DNA of 64,000 bases from the NCBI GenBank assembly GCA_030737835.1, contig CM060848.1, forward strand, positions 8,484,118 to 8,548,117. The letters run 5' to 3'. The notes beneath the pieces were generated by a model. That model worked only from the letters and a program-made list of their open reading frames with translations, did not search any database and was not told the origin of the DNA. A program made the position numbers and the translations under genes. Of the stretch, positions 10,691 to 22,600 are shown piece by piece. Numbering within the stretch: the stretch's first letter is position 1; every line of letters starts with the position of its first letter. Source of the DNA: Acorus gramineus. Lineage: Eukaryota > Streptophyta > Magnoliopsida > Acorales > Acoraceae.

Positions 10691-13339
10691 TTCTACGGCA
10701 TAGTGAGATTGAAGATGATCGATCTGCCCATGTCCTGCTCAAAGGAGGCCAAAAAGTCAGCCGGCTTGTTTCCTTCTCAAGGGATATTTTTCAGTCTTGA
10801 GCTTTTCGGAGGAGAGTTCGAAGGGACTTGAGCGTACGGGTTGCAATCCAAGGAGGATTTTTCTTGCCCAACACCCAGGAGACTGCAAAGCGGTTGCATT
10901 CAACTAGTGTTACACCCCGGAGCGGCCGTCCCCGGATCGTAGCAATATATAAATATCAGGTGATCAATACAAGAGGTCAATAATGACTCCAAGGGATACA
11001 CCGATGATCCAACATATGACATATCTGGTTTAGCAAAGCAATAATAATAGATAGCTTATTAGAAAGTGCGGAAGCATAAAATGACATAAATCTGTAATCC
11101 AAAGTAATATTACTGATCCAATTAACATAATTACTGTCCTGTGAGAGCCAAGTCTAGTCAAAATCAATGAAAAATAACGACATATGCCTCAAGCACGAAT
11201 ACCATAACATACAGGTAAGAGGAATGCTGACAGTCTCACGCTCGCAAAATCAAAAGATCGGACGCTGCAACAACTACTGGAACCCCACCTCACGAAGCTC
11301 CTCCTTCAAAATCAACTCAGCCCCTTGTGGAGGAACCGTACACGAGGGGTGAGCTACAAGCTCAGTGAATGGTATGAAGCCACACACTGCATCTATATCA
11401 CATCAATAGCACAATAATAATTCCAACCAAGACATGGAATAATCTATAATAATAGAACATCATGCAATGGCGTGCCTTCACTGTGCCCTCACTACGCACT
11501 CACTCTTGCCCATAGGGATGACAAGAGACTTTTGGGATAAATCAATACGCTAACGCCCTACATCATCTCGTAGCCCTCTTCTAGGTAGCCCTCTTCCTGG
11601 CAGCCTTCCAACATCATGGCGGCACCACGCAAGAAAGCTTCGATGCTGGACAGCTTCAACGCACGATGATGTGTAAAAGAAACACTCTACACTTACAATA
11701 TAACCCTTATAAATCCTCCACCATCGGTTGGCCATTACCGATACGCTATCGAATTCTCGTGAATTCCTATAAAGTTGCATCCCTCAGATGCGGGAAAATT
11801 AACTATATTCACAACTGAATAATGTCCTAGCATGACCCTAAAGGTAGGTCCTACACAAGCCTATAACTGATAGGCAGGGTTTAATATTCAAGTATTTAGT
11901 TTTAACATTTCATAATATGTCAAAGCTAAGTATAGAACCATACAAACTTAATGATAAATAGCATACCACATATTTAACTAATCATGGAGTAAATTTGATA
12001 CACGAACCACCTATGGCATACCATATTCTATGATACTAGATACATAAGATACAATATCATGCTACCAATAGTTGTATAAAAATATGATTATTTATCAATG
12101 TATTATGGTGTGCAAACAAGTAATAGGTGCGATATAAGTTGTCTACGCGAAATACAAATTATAAATATATGTATGTATTATCTAACATGGTAAGTTATAA
12201 TCATAATAATATGTCCATTTATATGAATACTACATAACTACAGCGCTCTTATAATACACGGAGCACTGCTACATGTATTACGCGCTTCCTAAGTGGAAGG
12301 ATCGAACCACTCACCATTACCCCAGATCGTCGCGCGCCAACGAAAGCTGCAAAACACAACCAATGATGCTCAATTAAAATATGAAGTCTCCTGACACACA
12401 TACAAGCCAACTTCATGAAGACACTAACTCTTGATGGTTCTCACATCATGCATAATAGCTTTTTGACACACAATCAAGTAAAATTGTTACATCTACTACA
12501 ACTAGCCCTAAACTTTAATCTCCACAGCACCTAATACACATCCAATAATTCTGAAATAAATCATACATGTTCTTTGACATGTTAGGATCATAATCCGTAA
12601 AGACATTATAATCTTATTTGACCTCTACATGGCCAAAATAAAATATTGTCAGAAACTGGTCATTTCCTATGCGAATCTGGACAGTCCATGCAAATCAGGT
12701 TCTAACTTACAACACAGGCAATATTATGATACCAAATTCATATATAGAATCTGTTATATATGTGTCACTTTTAGCCTGCTGGTAACCGTTAGAGCGTCCT
12801 GGCAGTTTTAAAAAATTTTAGGGTTTTTGGTCGGAACCGCTTATTTTCAGACTGTTAGCTATCGTCTGAGCTAGAGGACTCCGATTAAAAATCTGACTGC
12901 ATATTTGGTGTCCTGGTGCCGTTTTAGGCCTCTCACGAAAATTTCATCGAATTCTGGCATCGTTTGCAAAAATTTCGCAGTTCCGGGGCGTATCCGGGTT
13001 TTTAAGTCGCGCTCTACTTAAAAGGAATCAAAAAAATATCTTTGCACTATTCATTGTCTTCCTCGTCGAGATCTCTCTCTCCCCTCTCCGTTTTTCTTCC
13101 TTTCAAGCCCCCTAGACCCCTCAAAATCGAAAACCCAAAGCACGGGAAGTGTAGATCGGGTCCCGATCTACACCCCGGTGCCTTCAAATCCGAATTCCGA
13201 CGATCCTAGCCTCCCCGACCTCCCCTTTTCGTCCTCTGATTTGGCCCATTCCGAGGGACAAGCTAGATCGGGACGTGAGAAGGCTTTTGGGAAGGGTTTC
13301 GGCGCGTGGAGATCCACCGGACGCCTCTTCCTCCCCTCG

Positions 13340-14367
13340 GTAAGCCTCCTTTCCCTCTTATTTCTTGTCTAGATGATTGCTAGGGGAGGGTTTTGTGTTT
13401 GGGAGGTGGTTGGTGGCAGTGGGGGTCGTCGGAGGGTGGTCGGAGGTGGTTGGAGGTGGTCGGCGGCAGTGGGAGAGGTGGTTGGAGGTGCTCGGCAGGC
13501 TGGGGCACCGTCCTCGGGCGCAGGCAGCAGCGGCAGCGACCCAGGCCGGGCGCGCGCGGGCACGCGCGCGTGCATGCGCGGGCGTGCGTGCGCGCGGGCG
13601 TGCGCGCGAGTGCGCGCGGATCTGGTGCGGGGAGCTGCTCGGGCGGCTGTGCGCAGGGCTGGCCGTGCTGTGCTGGTCGTGCGGGCTGGTGCTGGGCGAG
13701 CTGGTGCTGGGCGGGCTGGTGCGCGTGGAGCAGGTCGCGCGGGTGCGAGGTGGTGGCTGAGGCAGCGGAGGGCGTGCGCGAGGTGGTGGGCGAGGTGCTA
13801 GGCGTGCGCGAGGTGGTGGCCGTGGTGCGCGCGAGGCGCGGCGGAGCGGCGGAGGTGCGCGCGGGGTGCGCGCGGGGCGAGGAGGCGTGCGCGAGGCGTG
13901 CGCGGGGCGCGGCGAGGCGGCCGTGGTGCGCGCGAGGCGCGGCGGAGAGGCGGAGGTGCGCGCGGGGTGCGCGCGGGGCGAGGAGGCGTGCGCGAGGCGT
14001 GCGCGGGGCGCGGCAAGGCAGGGATGGTGTGCGCGGGGGCGAGGCGCCGCGCGGGGGGCGTGCGGGGTGCTCGCGGGCCAGCGCACGGCGTGCGGGGCGC
14101 GTGCGGGCTGCCGCGGCTGGGCTCGGTGGACGCGCGGAGCCCCGGGCGGTGCGCGGAGTGCGCGGGCTGAGGCGCGGCGGCGCGTCCGGGCGGTCGGGTG
14201 ACCGTGCGGGTGGTTGCCGGCCGTGCGGGTGGTTGTCGGAGTGCTCGGGCTAGCGTGCGTGCGGGTCGTATGCACGTTTGCCCGAGTGTTGGGAGTTTAA
14301 TTATGGGTTTATGTATTTTGTAGTATTTATGGATTTTAACTCACCATATTGATTGTCTGTCTTGCAG
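13340..14367 (+). other. Intron-like segment 1 of LTR copy 4
   Basis: A donor-like CTCG|GTAAGCC and acceptor-like TGTCTTGCAG| bracket 1028 bp that include the CG-rich core. Upstream sequence (about 13040-13339) looks like a pyrimidine-rich transcribed leader. The same pair is found at homologous places in the minus-strand copies, for example 27872-28521 in copy 3. Inferred from motifs only. Confidence 0.45.
13537..14260. repeat. CG-rich core of LTR copy 4
   Basis: About 0.7 kb dominated by GCGCGCG, GTGCGCG and GCGGGGCG words, sharply richer in GC than either side. Internal short-period repeats such as GAGGCGTGCGCGAGGCG recur at about 13880 and 13980. Equivalent cores are at 22555-23280, 24040-24450 and 27970-28430. 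Confidence 0.85.
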
Positions 14368-14403
14368 ATCTAGACGGACGGTCGCGCGACGACCCCGATT
14401 CTG
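14368..14403 (+). other. Mini-exon-like block of LTR copy 4 (36 nt)
   Basis: Sits between an acceptor-like TCTTGCAG and a donor-like CTG|GTGAGTGGG. The matching block in copy 3 (27836-27871, minus) is also 36 nt with the same borders. Confidence 0.45.
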
Positions 14404-16135
14404 GTGAGTGGGACAATCCAACCCAGTAGAGAGGCGTTGTACGCACTTGGGGCGTATACCGACCTCTCCTGGGGCGACATGGATAAATATTAACCTGTAA
14501 TAATATGTATTGCATGTGAGCATGATGAAAATGTAGAATGCATGCTACCCTAGGCTTTTATGTTATGGACTTGCACCCATAGGATATGCGTATGAGCCAT
14601 GCAGCATGTCCCCTGGTTTTCATGCTAGGAAACCCCGGCCTATGCATGCGTCCTACTAGTTTAATTATTAAATTAAATGCTGGTATCTGTTAGATCGCAT
14701 GCCTTAGGATAATATTATAGGGAGGAGCCTTGCGAGGTCAACGCTGAGACCCGTGTTAGGGTACTCCGTGTTCCTTGTTTGGTTGTCGGGATGTCCTGTA
14801 TCGGGACCTCGGGCTGCCCTCCCAAGGTTCTAGTCCCAATAATATTATATGTAATGATTGTATGATTGGTATAATTATTAGTATAGTTGGTAGATATTAT
14901 AGGGGAGGGGCCTTGCAAGGACAGCGGTGAGACCCGGGTTAGGGTACTCCGTGTTCCTTGTTTGGTTGTCGGGGTATCCTGTAACGGGAACTCACGCCGC
15001 CCTTCCGAGTTTCTTTCCCCCAATGATATTCCAGCCTTACTGATTTTTGTACATGTTCCCGCATCTTGATGATGCACCTGGTTGAATTCAGAGGAATTCA
15101 TGACACTTGAGTTGTAATGATATGTAGTTGGCGGATCCGAGTGGATCATATGCGTATGGATAGGCTGTTCTGTTCCCTGCGTTGGATTCGGTAGAGGCTA
15201 CCCCCAACGTTAGACAGGGCCTTCCTGACAGAGGGCTCCCATCAGTAGGCACCTCCTGATTTGGTGACGGACTGTGCTGAATGTGGGAGTAGACCAGGCG
15301 GCCTACGGAGTGGAGGGAGAGACTATCGGTGGACCAAGGGTGACCAACAGCCTAGTCAGTCCCAAAATCCTATGTCACCCGTTGAGGGTGAGGGTGAGGG
15401 TGTAGTGGGTTGGCGATGAGCGACCTACTGGATTGTGAATAGATGATTATCAGTCCCAATAGCCTATGTCACCATGGATGGGTGAGGGTGAGGGTGTGGT
15501 GGTTCGGCGAAGTACGAACCACTGGATTATGTTGTTATGTATTGATGGCTGGATAAAATAATGGAATATTGGTAAATATTGTCTGTGATGCGTGGGTTGT
15601 GCTGTTCACTGAGCGTGTGGCTCACCCCTCGCACATGTTTTTCCCCAGTGGTCACTGAGCCTGAGCTAGAGCCGGAGCAGCAGTTGGAGCTTTCCGAGGG
15701 ATTTCTTCAGTAGCGGAGCAGCGCCACGTTCCGTGAGTGCCAGAGGTTATCAGCATCCCTTCTTGACTGTATGTATTGTATTTCCGTGCTGAGCACGTGT
15801 TGTATATATTCAGTTGTATTTGTGTATATTGGCTCTCACAGGACGTATGATTGTGTATCGAGTCTGTAATATGTTTTGATTACAGACTCAGTTTTTAGCT
15901 TCCGCTACATTGTGTATATATTATGTCAGCCCTGTTTGATATGTGTTGTCATTTTATTTGTTGTTTAGAGTATATATATTTGACCTCCTGTGTAGGTTTC
16001 TGATATCATGTATACACCTGCCGCGTCCCGGGGACAGCCGCCCTGGGGCGTGACAGAATCTATACATATGGATGATCATATCATATGATGACACAATCCT
16101 AAAAATATGTCTCTAAGTACTAGTTTTACAAGGAT

Positions 16136-18930
16136 TGTTATAGGATATGTTTGTGTCACTTTTGAGTGATTAAATATCATGTTTTTATTTCTTTTTAGAG
16201 TTCATGTGCTTAATTTAAAAATATAACCACATATCGGTGATCCTAGTATCTGCTTTGACTTACCTGTAAATTTTCATCGCGTTCTGACATCGTTTTAAAA
16301 ATTATACAGTTCCAAATGGTATCCGTGTTTAGCTGTTACTGGGTTTTGGTTGGTTCTTTGATTGGGTGGGTGGTGACTCTAGGCAAGTATCACCCCATTC
16401 TCCAACCCTTGGTTCCTAATGTCTCTATTAGAGGTGAGTGTAAGCCTAAGTATACCCCCCTCCTTATCTCATCACACCAAGCACATTTGTACCTCTTTTG
16501 CCCCCATCTCACACTCAAAACCCTAAATTGAGTTTAATCTCTCTCTCCCCCTTTCATTCTCTCTAGGGCATCCCCTTTGTGTGTGATTTTTGGTGGTGCA
16601 AGTGAAGATGAAGAGAAGAAAATGAAGGAAGAGTGAAAAGGATGGTGAGTATGTGTGTGAACCTTGTATTTCCCCCACCTCCCTCTTCTTCTCCATGGCA
16701 TTCTTTTGACCTCATTGTTGTTTTGGCTTATATGAGGGTGCTGATCTAGTGGTGGTTATGGCTATGCATGTGTGATGACTTGATTACTTGTGGTGGTGGT
16801 GGTGGTGGAATCCCTTGTGTGCATCATTTTCCCCTCTTCTTCTCATGGTATGTTTGTTTCCCTTTGTGTCATGTAAGTGTTTGTGTTTATGCTTCAATGA
16901 AGTATGAGTGTTGTTATCTAGTGCTTTGGATGGTCAGCAAGGATGCATAGGTGCTGTTGTATGTGTTTTTCCTTTTTCTTATTGTTGGAAGTTTTGTGTT
17001 ATAATATGACAGATTTCTGTCTTGTAACAATTCTTGTGAAACTAGTACTTAGAGACATATTTTTAGGATTGTGTCTCATATGATATGATCATCCATATGT
17101 CTAGATTCTATATATGAAATTTGGTATCATAATATTATCTGTGTTGTAAGTTAGAACCTGATTTGCATGGACTGTTCAGATTCGCGTAGGAAATGACCAG
17201 TTTCTGGAAATATTTTATTTCGGCCATGTAGAGGCCAAATCAGATTATGATGTCTTCACGGATTATGATCCTAACATGTCAAAGAACGTGTATGATTTAT
17301 TTCAGAATTATTGGATGTGTATTTGGTGCTGTGGAGATTAAAGTTTAGTGCTGGTTGTAGTAGATGCACCAGTTTTACTTGATTGTGTGTCAAAGAGCTA
17401 TTATGCATGATGTAAGAACAATCAATAGTTAGTGTCTTCATGAAGTTGGCTTGTATGTGTGTCAGGAGACTTCATATTTTAATTGTGTTTTGCGGCTTTC
17501 ATTGACAGAACTCGCGACAATCCGTGTAACGGTGAGTGGTTCAATCCACCCACTTAGGAAGCGCGTAATACACGTAGCCGTGCTCCGTGTATTCTAAGAG
17601 CACCGTAGTTATGTAGTATTTGTATAATGGACATATTATTAGGATTATAACTTACCATGTTAGATAACGCATACCATATATATTTATAATTTGTATTTTG
17701 CGTAGACAATTTATATCCGTACCCATTACTTGTTTGTCCACCATAATACATGCATAAATAACCATATTTTTATACATCTAATGCTAGCATGATATTGTAT
17801 CTTATGTATTTAATATCATTGAATATGGTATGCCATAGGAGATTCGTATATTGAATTTGCTCAATGATTAGTTAAATATGTGGTATGCTATTTATCATTA
17901 AGTTTGTATGGTTCCATACTTAGCTTTGATATATTATGGCATGTTAAAACTAAATACTTAAATACTAAACTTTGCGTATCAGTTATAGGTGTGTGTAGGA
18001 TCCGCCTTTAGGGTCATATCAGGATATTATTCAGATGTAAATATAGTTAATCTTCCCACATCTGAGGGATGCAACTTTATGGGAATTCATGAGAATTCGA
18101 TAGCGTATCAGTAATGACTAACCGATGGTGGAGGATTCATAAGGGTTATATTGTGAGTGTAGAGTGTTTCTTTTACACATCATTGTGCGTTGAAGTTGTC
18201 CAGCGTCGAAGCTTTCCTGCGTGGTGCCGCCATGATGTTGGAAGGCAGCTAGGAAGAGGGCTACCTGGAAGAGGGCTACCAGATGATGTAGGGCGTTAGC
18301 GTATTGATTTCTCCCAAAAGTCTCTTGTCATCCCTATGGGCAAGAGTGAGGGCGTAGTGAGGGCACGTCATTGCATGATGTTCTGTTATTATAGGTTATT
18401 CCATGTCTTGGTTGGAACTATTATTGTACTATTGATGTGATATAGATGCGGTGTGTGGCTTCTTACCATTCACTGAGATTGTAGCTCTCTCCTCGTGTAT
18501 TGTTCCTCCACTAGGGGCTGAGTTGATCTTGAAGGAGGAGCTCCGTGAGGTGGGATTCCAGTAGTTGTTGCAGCATCTGGTCTTTTGGTTTTACGAGCGT
18601 GAGGCCGTCAGCATTCCTCTTACCTGTCTGTTATGGTATTCGTGCTTGAGGCACATGTCGTTATTTTTAGTTGATTTTGACTAGACTTGGCTCTCACGGG
18701 ACAGTAATTGTGTTAATTGAATCTGTAATATTACTTTGGATTACATATTTATGTCATTTTACGCTTCCGCACTTTCTTATAAGCTATCTATTATTATTGC
18801 TTTGTTAAACTTGATATGTCATATGTTGGATCATCGATGTATCCCTTGGAGTCATTATTGACCTCTTGTATTGATCACCTGATATTTATATATTGCTACG
18901 ATTCGGGGACGGCCGCTCCGGGGAGTAATA
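16136..18930 (+). mobile_element. Long LTR (copy 6), inverted relative of copy 5
   Basis: Starts TGTTATAGGATATG and ends in a GGGGAGTAATA version of the usual 3' end. From about 17040 to 18930 it is the inverted counterpart of copy 5 at 10908-12746 plus 16061-16135. Splice-like landmarks match the other LTRs: donor GATG|GTGAGTATG near 16645, acceptor at 17508, a 23 nt block, donor at 17532, acceptor CACTAG at 18514. The hairpin module (18467-18492) is more diverged than elsewhere. No clean target duplication could be seen and the left limit is approximate. No coding region. Confidence 0.65.
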
Positions 18931-18937
18931 CAAAGAA

Positions 18938-19083
18938 CCAACCAAAACCCAGTAACAGCTAAACATGGATACCATTTAGAACTGTATAATTTTTAAAACG
19001 ATGTCAGAACACAATGAAAATTTACAGGTAAGTCAAAGCAGATACTAGGAAGAACAAACAAAAACCCAGTAACAGCTAAACAC
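18938..19083. repeat. Partial tandem repeat beside LTR copy 6
   Basis: A block containing AAAACCCAGTAACAGCTAAA occurs at about 18946 and again at about 19059, a spacing of 113 bp. The same block, inverted, is at about 16328-16350 in copy 6. Confidence 0.6.
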
Positions 19084-19617
19084 GGCCTACCTTCGACACT
19101 CAAGTCCCCCCGCACCTTGGAAAAACTGGATTTGGGCAAGCAACCAAGCACCATATTTTCATCTCTTGATTCTCTAAATACACATGTTCTTTATTTTCAT
19201 CTTTCTTATTTTTTTTCGTGCAGAGCATTGATCTTACAAAGTTTTAATTGTATAAAATGACATATTTTTGAAGTCAAACACAAACTCAACCCAAACAAAA
19301 TCTGATAGGTTAAGTTGGGGTTGAGTTTCTCGGGTTTAAGGGTCAGGTTGGGTTGAGTTTGGATTGACTTTTTTCAACTTCGAGTTTGGTTAAAGTTGAG
19401 CTGAACCTATAGTGTGTTGATTTTTTTATATTTAATGTAGAGGATAAAATCCACCTTGATTGAATAAAGAATAAGTATACCAAGGTAAGCTTAGAACAAG
19501 GGAAGAGTCACACTGAAACCCGCATGACTCTCACATCAGCATCTGCAACCCTCCTCGGACTAAGTCCCCAGCTGACTACAAATGTTTCAGGTGCCTCGCT
19601 CAGTACTTGAGAAACAA
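19084..19617. other. Intergenic or old repeat sequence
   Basis: No gene. Repeated GGTTGAGTTTGG and ACCCAAAC words at 19270-19400 suggest a decayed hAT-type MITE, but I cannot place both ends. 19440-19617 may belong to an old LTR that resumes at 26214. Confidence 0.3.
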
Positions 19618-19627
19618 GTATGACCTA

Positions 19628-22600
19628 TGTCACGCCCCAGGGCGGCCGTCCCCGAGGCGCGGCAATGGTATATATGATATCAGCAGTCTAAACAGGAGGT
19701 CAATAATATACTCTAAACAATCATCAACAATGACAACACAGACAACAATGAGGCTGACATAATATATACACAAATAGCGGAAGCTAAAAGACTGAGTCTG
19801 TAATTCAAAAGACATATTACAGACCCAATACATAATCAACTGTCCTGTGAGAGCCAATATATACAATGACATCCAAATGTAATACAAACGTGTGCCTAAG
19901 CACGGAATACAATACATACAATCAAAGGGGGATGCTGATGGCCTCTCACACGCAGAACGTGACGCTGCTCCGCTACTGCTGATGTGCCTCGGGGAGCTCC
20001 TCCTTCAGATCCGACTCAGATATAACTGGAGAAAAATATATGCGAGGGGTGAGCCACACGCTCAGTGAATAGCACAACCCATGCATCACAATTCAGATTA
20101 ACCTTAAACAATTTACAGCCTCTAAGTGGCAGTAACTACACAATCCAGTGGGTTGCTACATCGCCTACCCACCACACCCTCACCCTCACCCTCAAGGGTG
20201 ACATGGTCTTTTGGGAGTGACTAGGCTGTTAATCACCCTTGGCCCACCGATAGCCTCTCCTCCACACCGTAGCTTGCCTGGTCTACTCCCACGATCAGCA
20301 CAGTCCGACGCATCGGAGGTACCTACAGATGGGAGCCCTCTGTCAGGACAGCCTGTCTAACGCTGAGGAGTCCCTACACGGATCCAACGAAGGGAAGAGA
20401 AACAGCCTACCCACACGGATACAATCCTCTTGGATCCGCCGACACCGATTGCAACTCTACAAATGTCATGAATTCTTCAGAATTCCACCAGGGCGCATAA
20501 CTAAGATGCGGGGAGACACATATTATAACAACGAGGTTATAATATTCTCTAAGGCATGCTAATAACCATAAGCTCGCATTTGATTTAAATAAGTTGAACT
20601 AAGTGGGAAACATGCGTAGGTCGAGGCTTTCCTAGCATGAAAACATGGTATCAGGATGCGTCGGTCTCTATACATAATATAAGGGTGCATAATATAAGGG
20701 AGGGCAATGCACGCCTACGTGCATCGAATGCCTCCCTACTGGGTTGGATTGTCCCACTCACTAATACCCGAGTCGTCGCGTGACCGTGTCACGCCCCGGG
20801 CGTCCCCGGGACGCGGCAAGTGTATATATAATATCAGAATCTACACAGGAGGTCAATAATATATCATACACAACAACTAGAATGACACACATGCAACAAA
20901 GGGGCTGACATGATATATACACCAAATGCGGAAGCAAAAGACTGAATCTGTAAATAAACATTCTACAGACTCGATACTCAATCATATGTCCTGTGAGAGC
21001 CAATATACACAAATACAACTGAACATATACAAACACGTGCCAAGCACGGAAATCAAATACATACAGTCAAGAAGGGATGCTGATAACCTCTGGCACTCGC
21101 GGAACGTGGCGCTGCTCCGCTACTGAAGGAATCCCTCGGAAAGCTCCAACTGCTGCTCCGGCTCCAGCTCAGACTCAGTGGCAACTGGGGAAAAACATAT
21201 GCGAGGGGTGAGCCACACGCTCAGTGAACAGCACAACCCATGCATCACAGACGATATTTACCAATTCCATTATTTATCCAGCCTCTACGTGACATACAAC
21301 ATAATCCGGTGGTTCGTACTTCGCCGAACCACCACACCCTCACCCTCACCCATCAATGGGTGACATACGCTATTGGGACTGATAATCATCCATTCACAAA
21401 TCCAGTAGGTCGCTCATCGCCAACCCACTGCACCCTCACCCTCACCCTACCACGGGTGACATAGGATTTTGGGACTGACTAGGCTGTTGGTCACCCTTGG
21501 TCCACCGATAGTCTCTCCTCCACTCCGTAGGCCGCTTGGTCTCCACCCACAACTTCAGCACAGTCCGTCACAAAAATCGGGAGGCGCCTACTGATGTGGG
21601 TCCTCCGAAGGACGGCCTTTCTAACGCTGGGGCAGTCTCTACCGGATCCAACGAAGGGAAACAGAACAGCCTATCCATACGCATATGATCCACTCGGATC
21701 CGCCGACAACACATCTCTACAACTCAAATGACATGAACTCTTCAGAGTTCCTCTAGGGCGCATAACCACGATGCGGGGAAATAAGTACAATAAAAGCAAG
21801 GTTGTAATATCATTGGGGGAAAGAACTCGGGAGGGCGGCGTGAGTTCCCGTTATAGGATACCCCGACAACCAAACAAGGAACACGGAGTACCCTAACCCG
21901 GGTCTCACCGCTATCCTCGCAAGGCCCCTCCCCTATAATATTCACTAACATGCTAATAATCATACAAATCATACAACATTACATATAATATTATTGGGAC
22001 TAGAAACCTTGGGAGGGCAGCATGAGGTCCCGATACAGGACATCCCGACAACCAAACAAGGAACACGGAGTACCCTAACACGGGTCTCAATGTTGACCTC
22101 GCAAGGCTCCTCCCTATAATATTATCTAAGGCATGCGATTTAACATACACTAGCATTTAAATTAATAAACAAACTAGTAGGACGCATGCGTAGGCCGAGG
22201 TTTCCTAACATGAAAACAGGGGGCATGGTGCATGGCTCTTACACCTATCCTATGGGTGCAAGTCCCTAACATACACAGACTAGGGTGGCATGCATTCTAC
22301 ATTAAAATCATGCAAGCATGGATTACATATTACTTCTGGTTAATATTCATCCATGGTGCCCCAGGAGAGGTCGGTATACGCCCAAATGCGTATGACCCCT
22401 CTCTACTGGGTTGGATTGTCCCACTCACCAGTATCTGGGTCGTCGCGCGACCGTCTGTCCAGATCTGCAAGACAGACATTCAATATGGTGAGAACAATAC
22501 ATAAATACTCTAAAATACTCAACACTCGGACAAACGTACATACGACCCGTACGCACGCGTATCCGAGTATCCCGACTCACTCCCGAACCCACCGGGCAAC

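Larger units (their letters stand above)
12752..16055 (+). mobile_element. Solo long LTR (copy 4), Ty3/gypsy-like
   Basis: Starts TGTTATATATGTGTCAC and ends GGGGCGTGACA, flanked by the perfect 5 bp duplication GAATC (12747-12751 and 16056-16060). It contains no second LTR, primer-binding site or coding region, so it fits a solo LTR of 3.3 kb. Orientation is set by the shared 3' end GGGGCGT(G/T)ACA, which in the gag-bearing element at 40204 lies at the true 3' end. It carries a CG-rich core, G-quadruplex-type repeats at about 15386-15409 and 15480-15494, and the conserved hairpin module at 15604-15630. Looks whole for a solo LTR. Family placement is inferred from LTR length and ends only. Confidence 0.85.
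10908..19035 (-). mobile_element. Long LTR (copy 5), interrupted and incomplete
   Basis: Begins at 10908 with TGTTACACCCCGG, the complement of the GGGGTGTAACA-type 3' end found in related LTRs here. It is therefore a minus-strand LTR. Its body is 10908-12751, resumes at 16061-16135 after the inserted LTR copy 4, and a further matching piece lies at 18931-19035 beyond copy 6. It is nearly identical in inverted orientation to copy 6 (about 17040-18930). No gag or pol is present, so it is a solo-LTR-like remnant that is broken. The conserved TGAGC/GCTCA module lies at 11343-11372. Order of events: copy 5 first, then copies 4 and 6. Confidence 0.7.

Noticed and set aside
13358-14275. Long open frames on both strands rich in Arg, Ala, Pro and Gly (also 22353-23297, 23896-24685 and 27818-28619)
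   Set aside because: They lie in the CG-rich LTR cores, are open in several frames at once, have extreme composition, and their peptides do not agree between LTR copies. They are composition artefacts, not genes.
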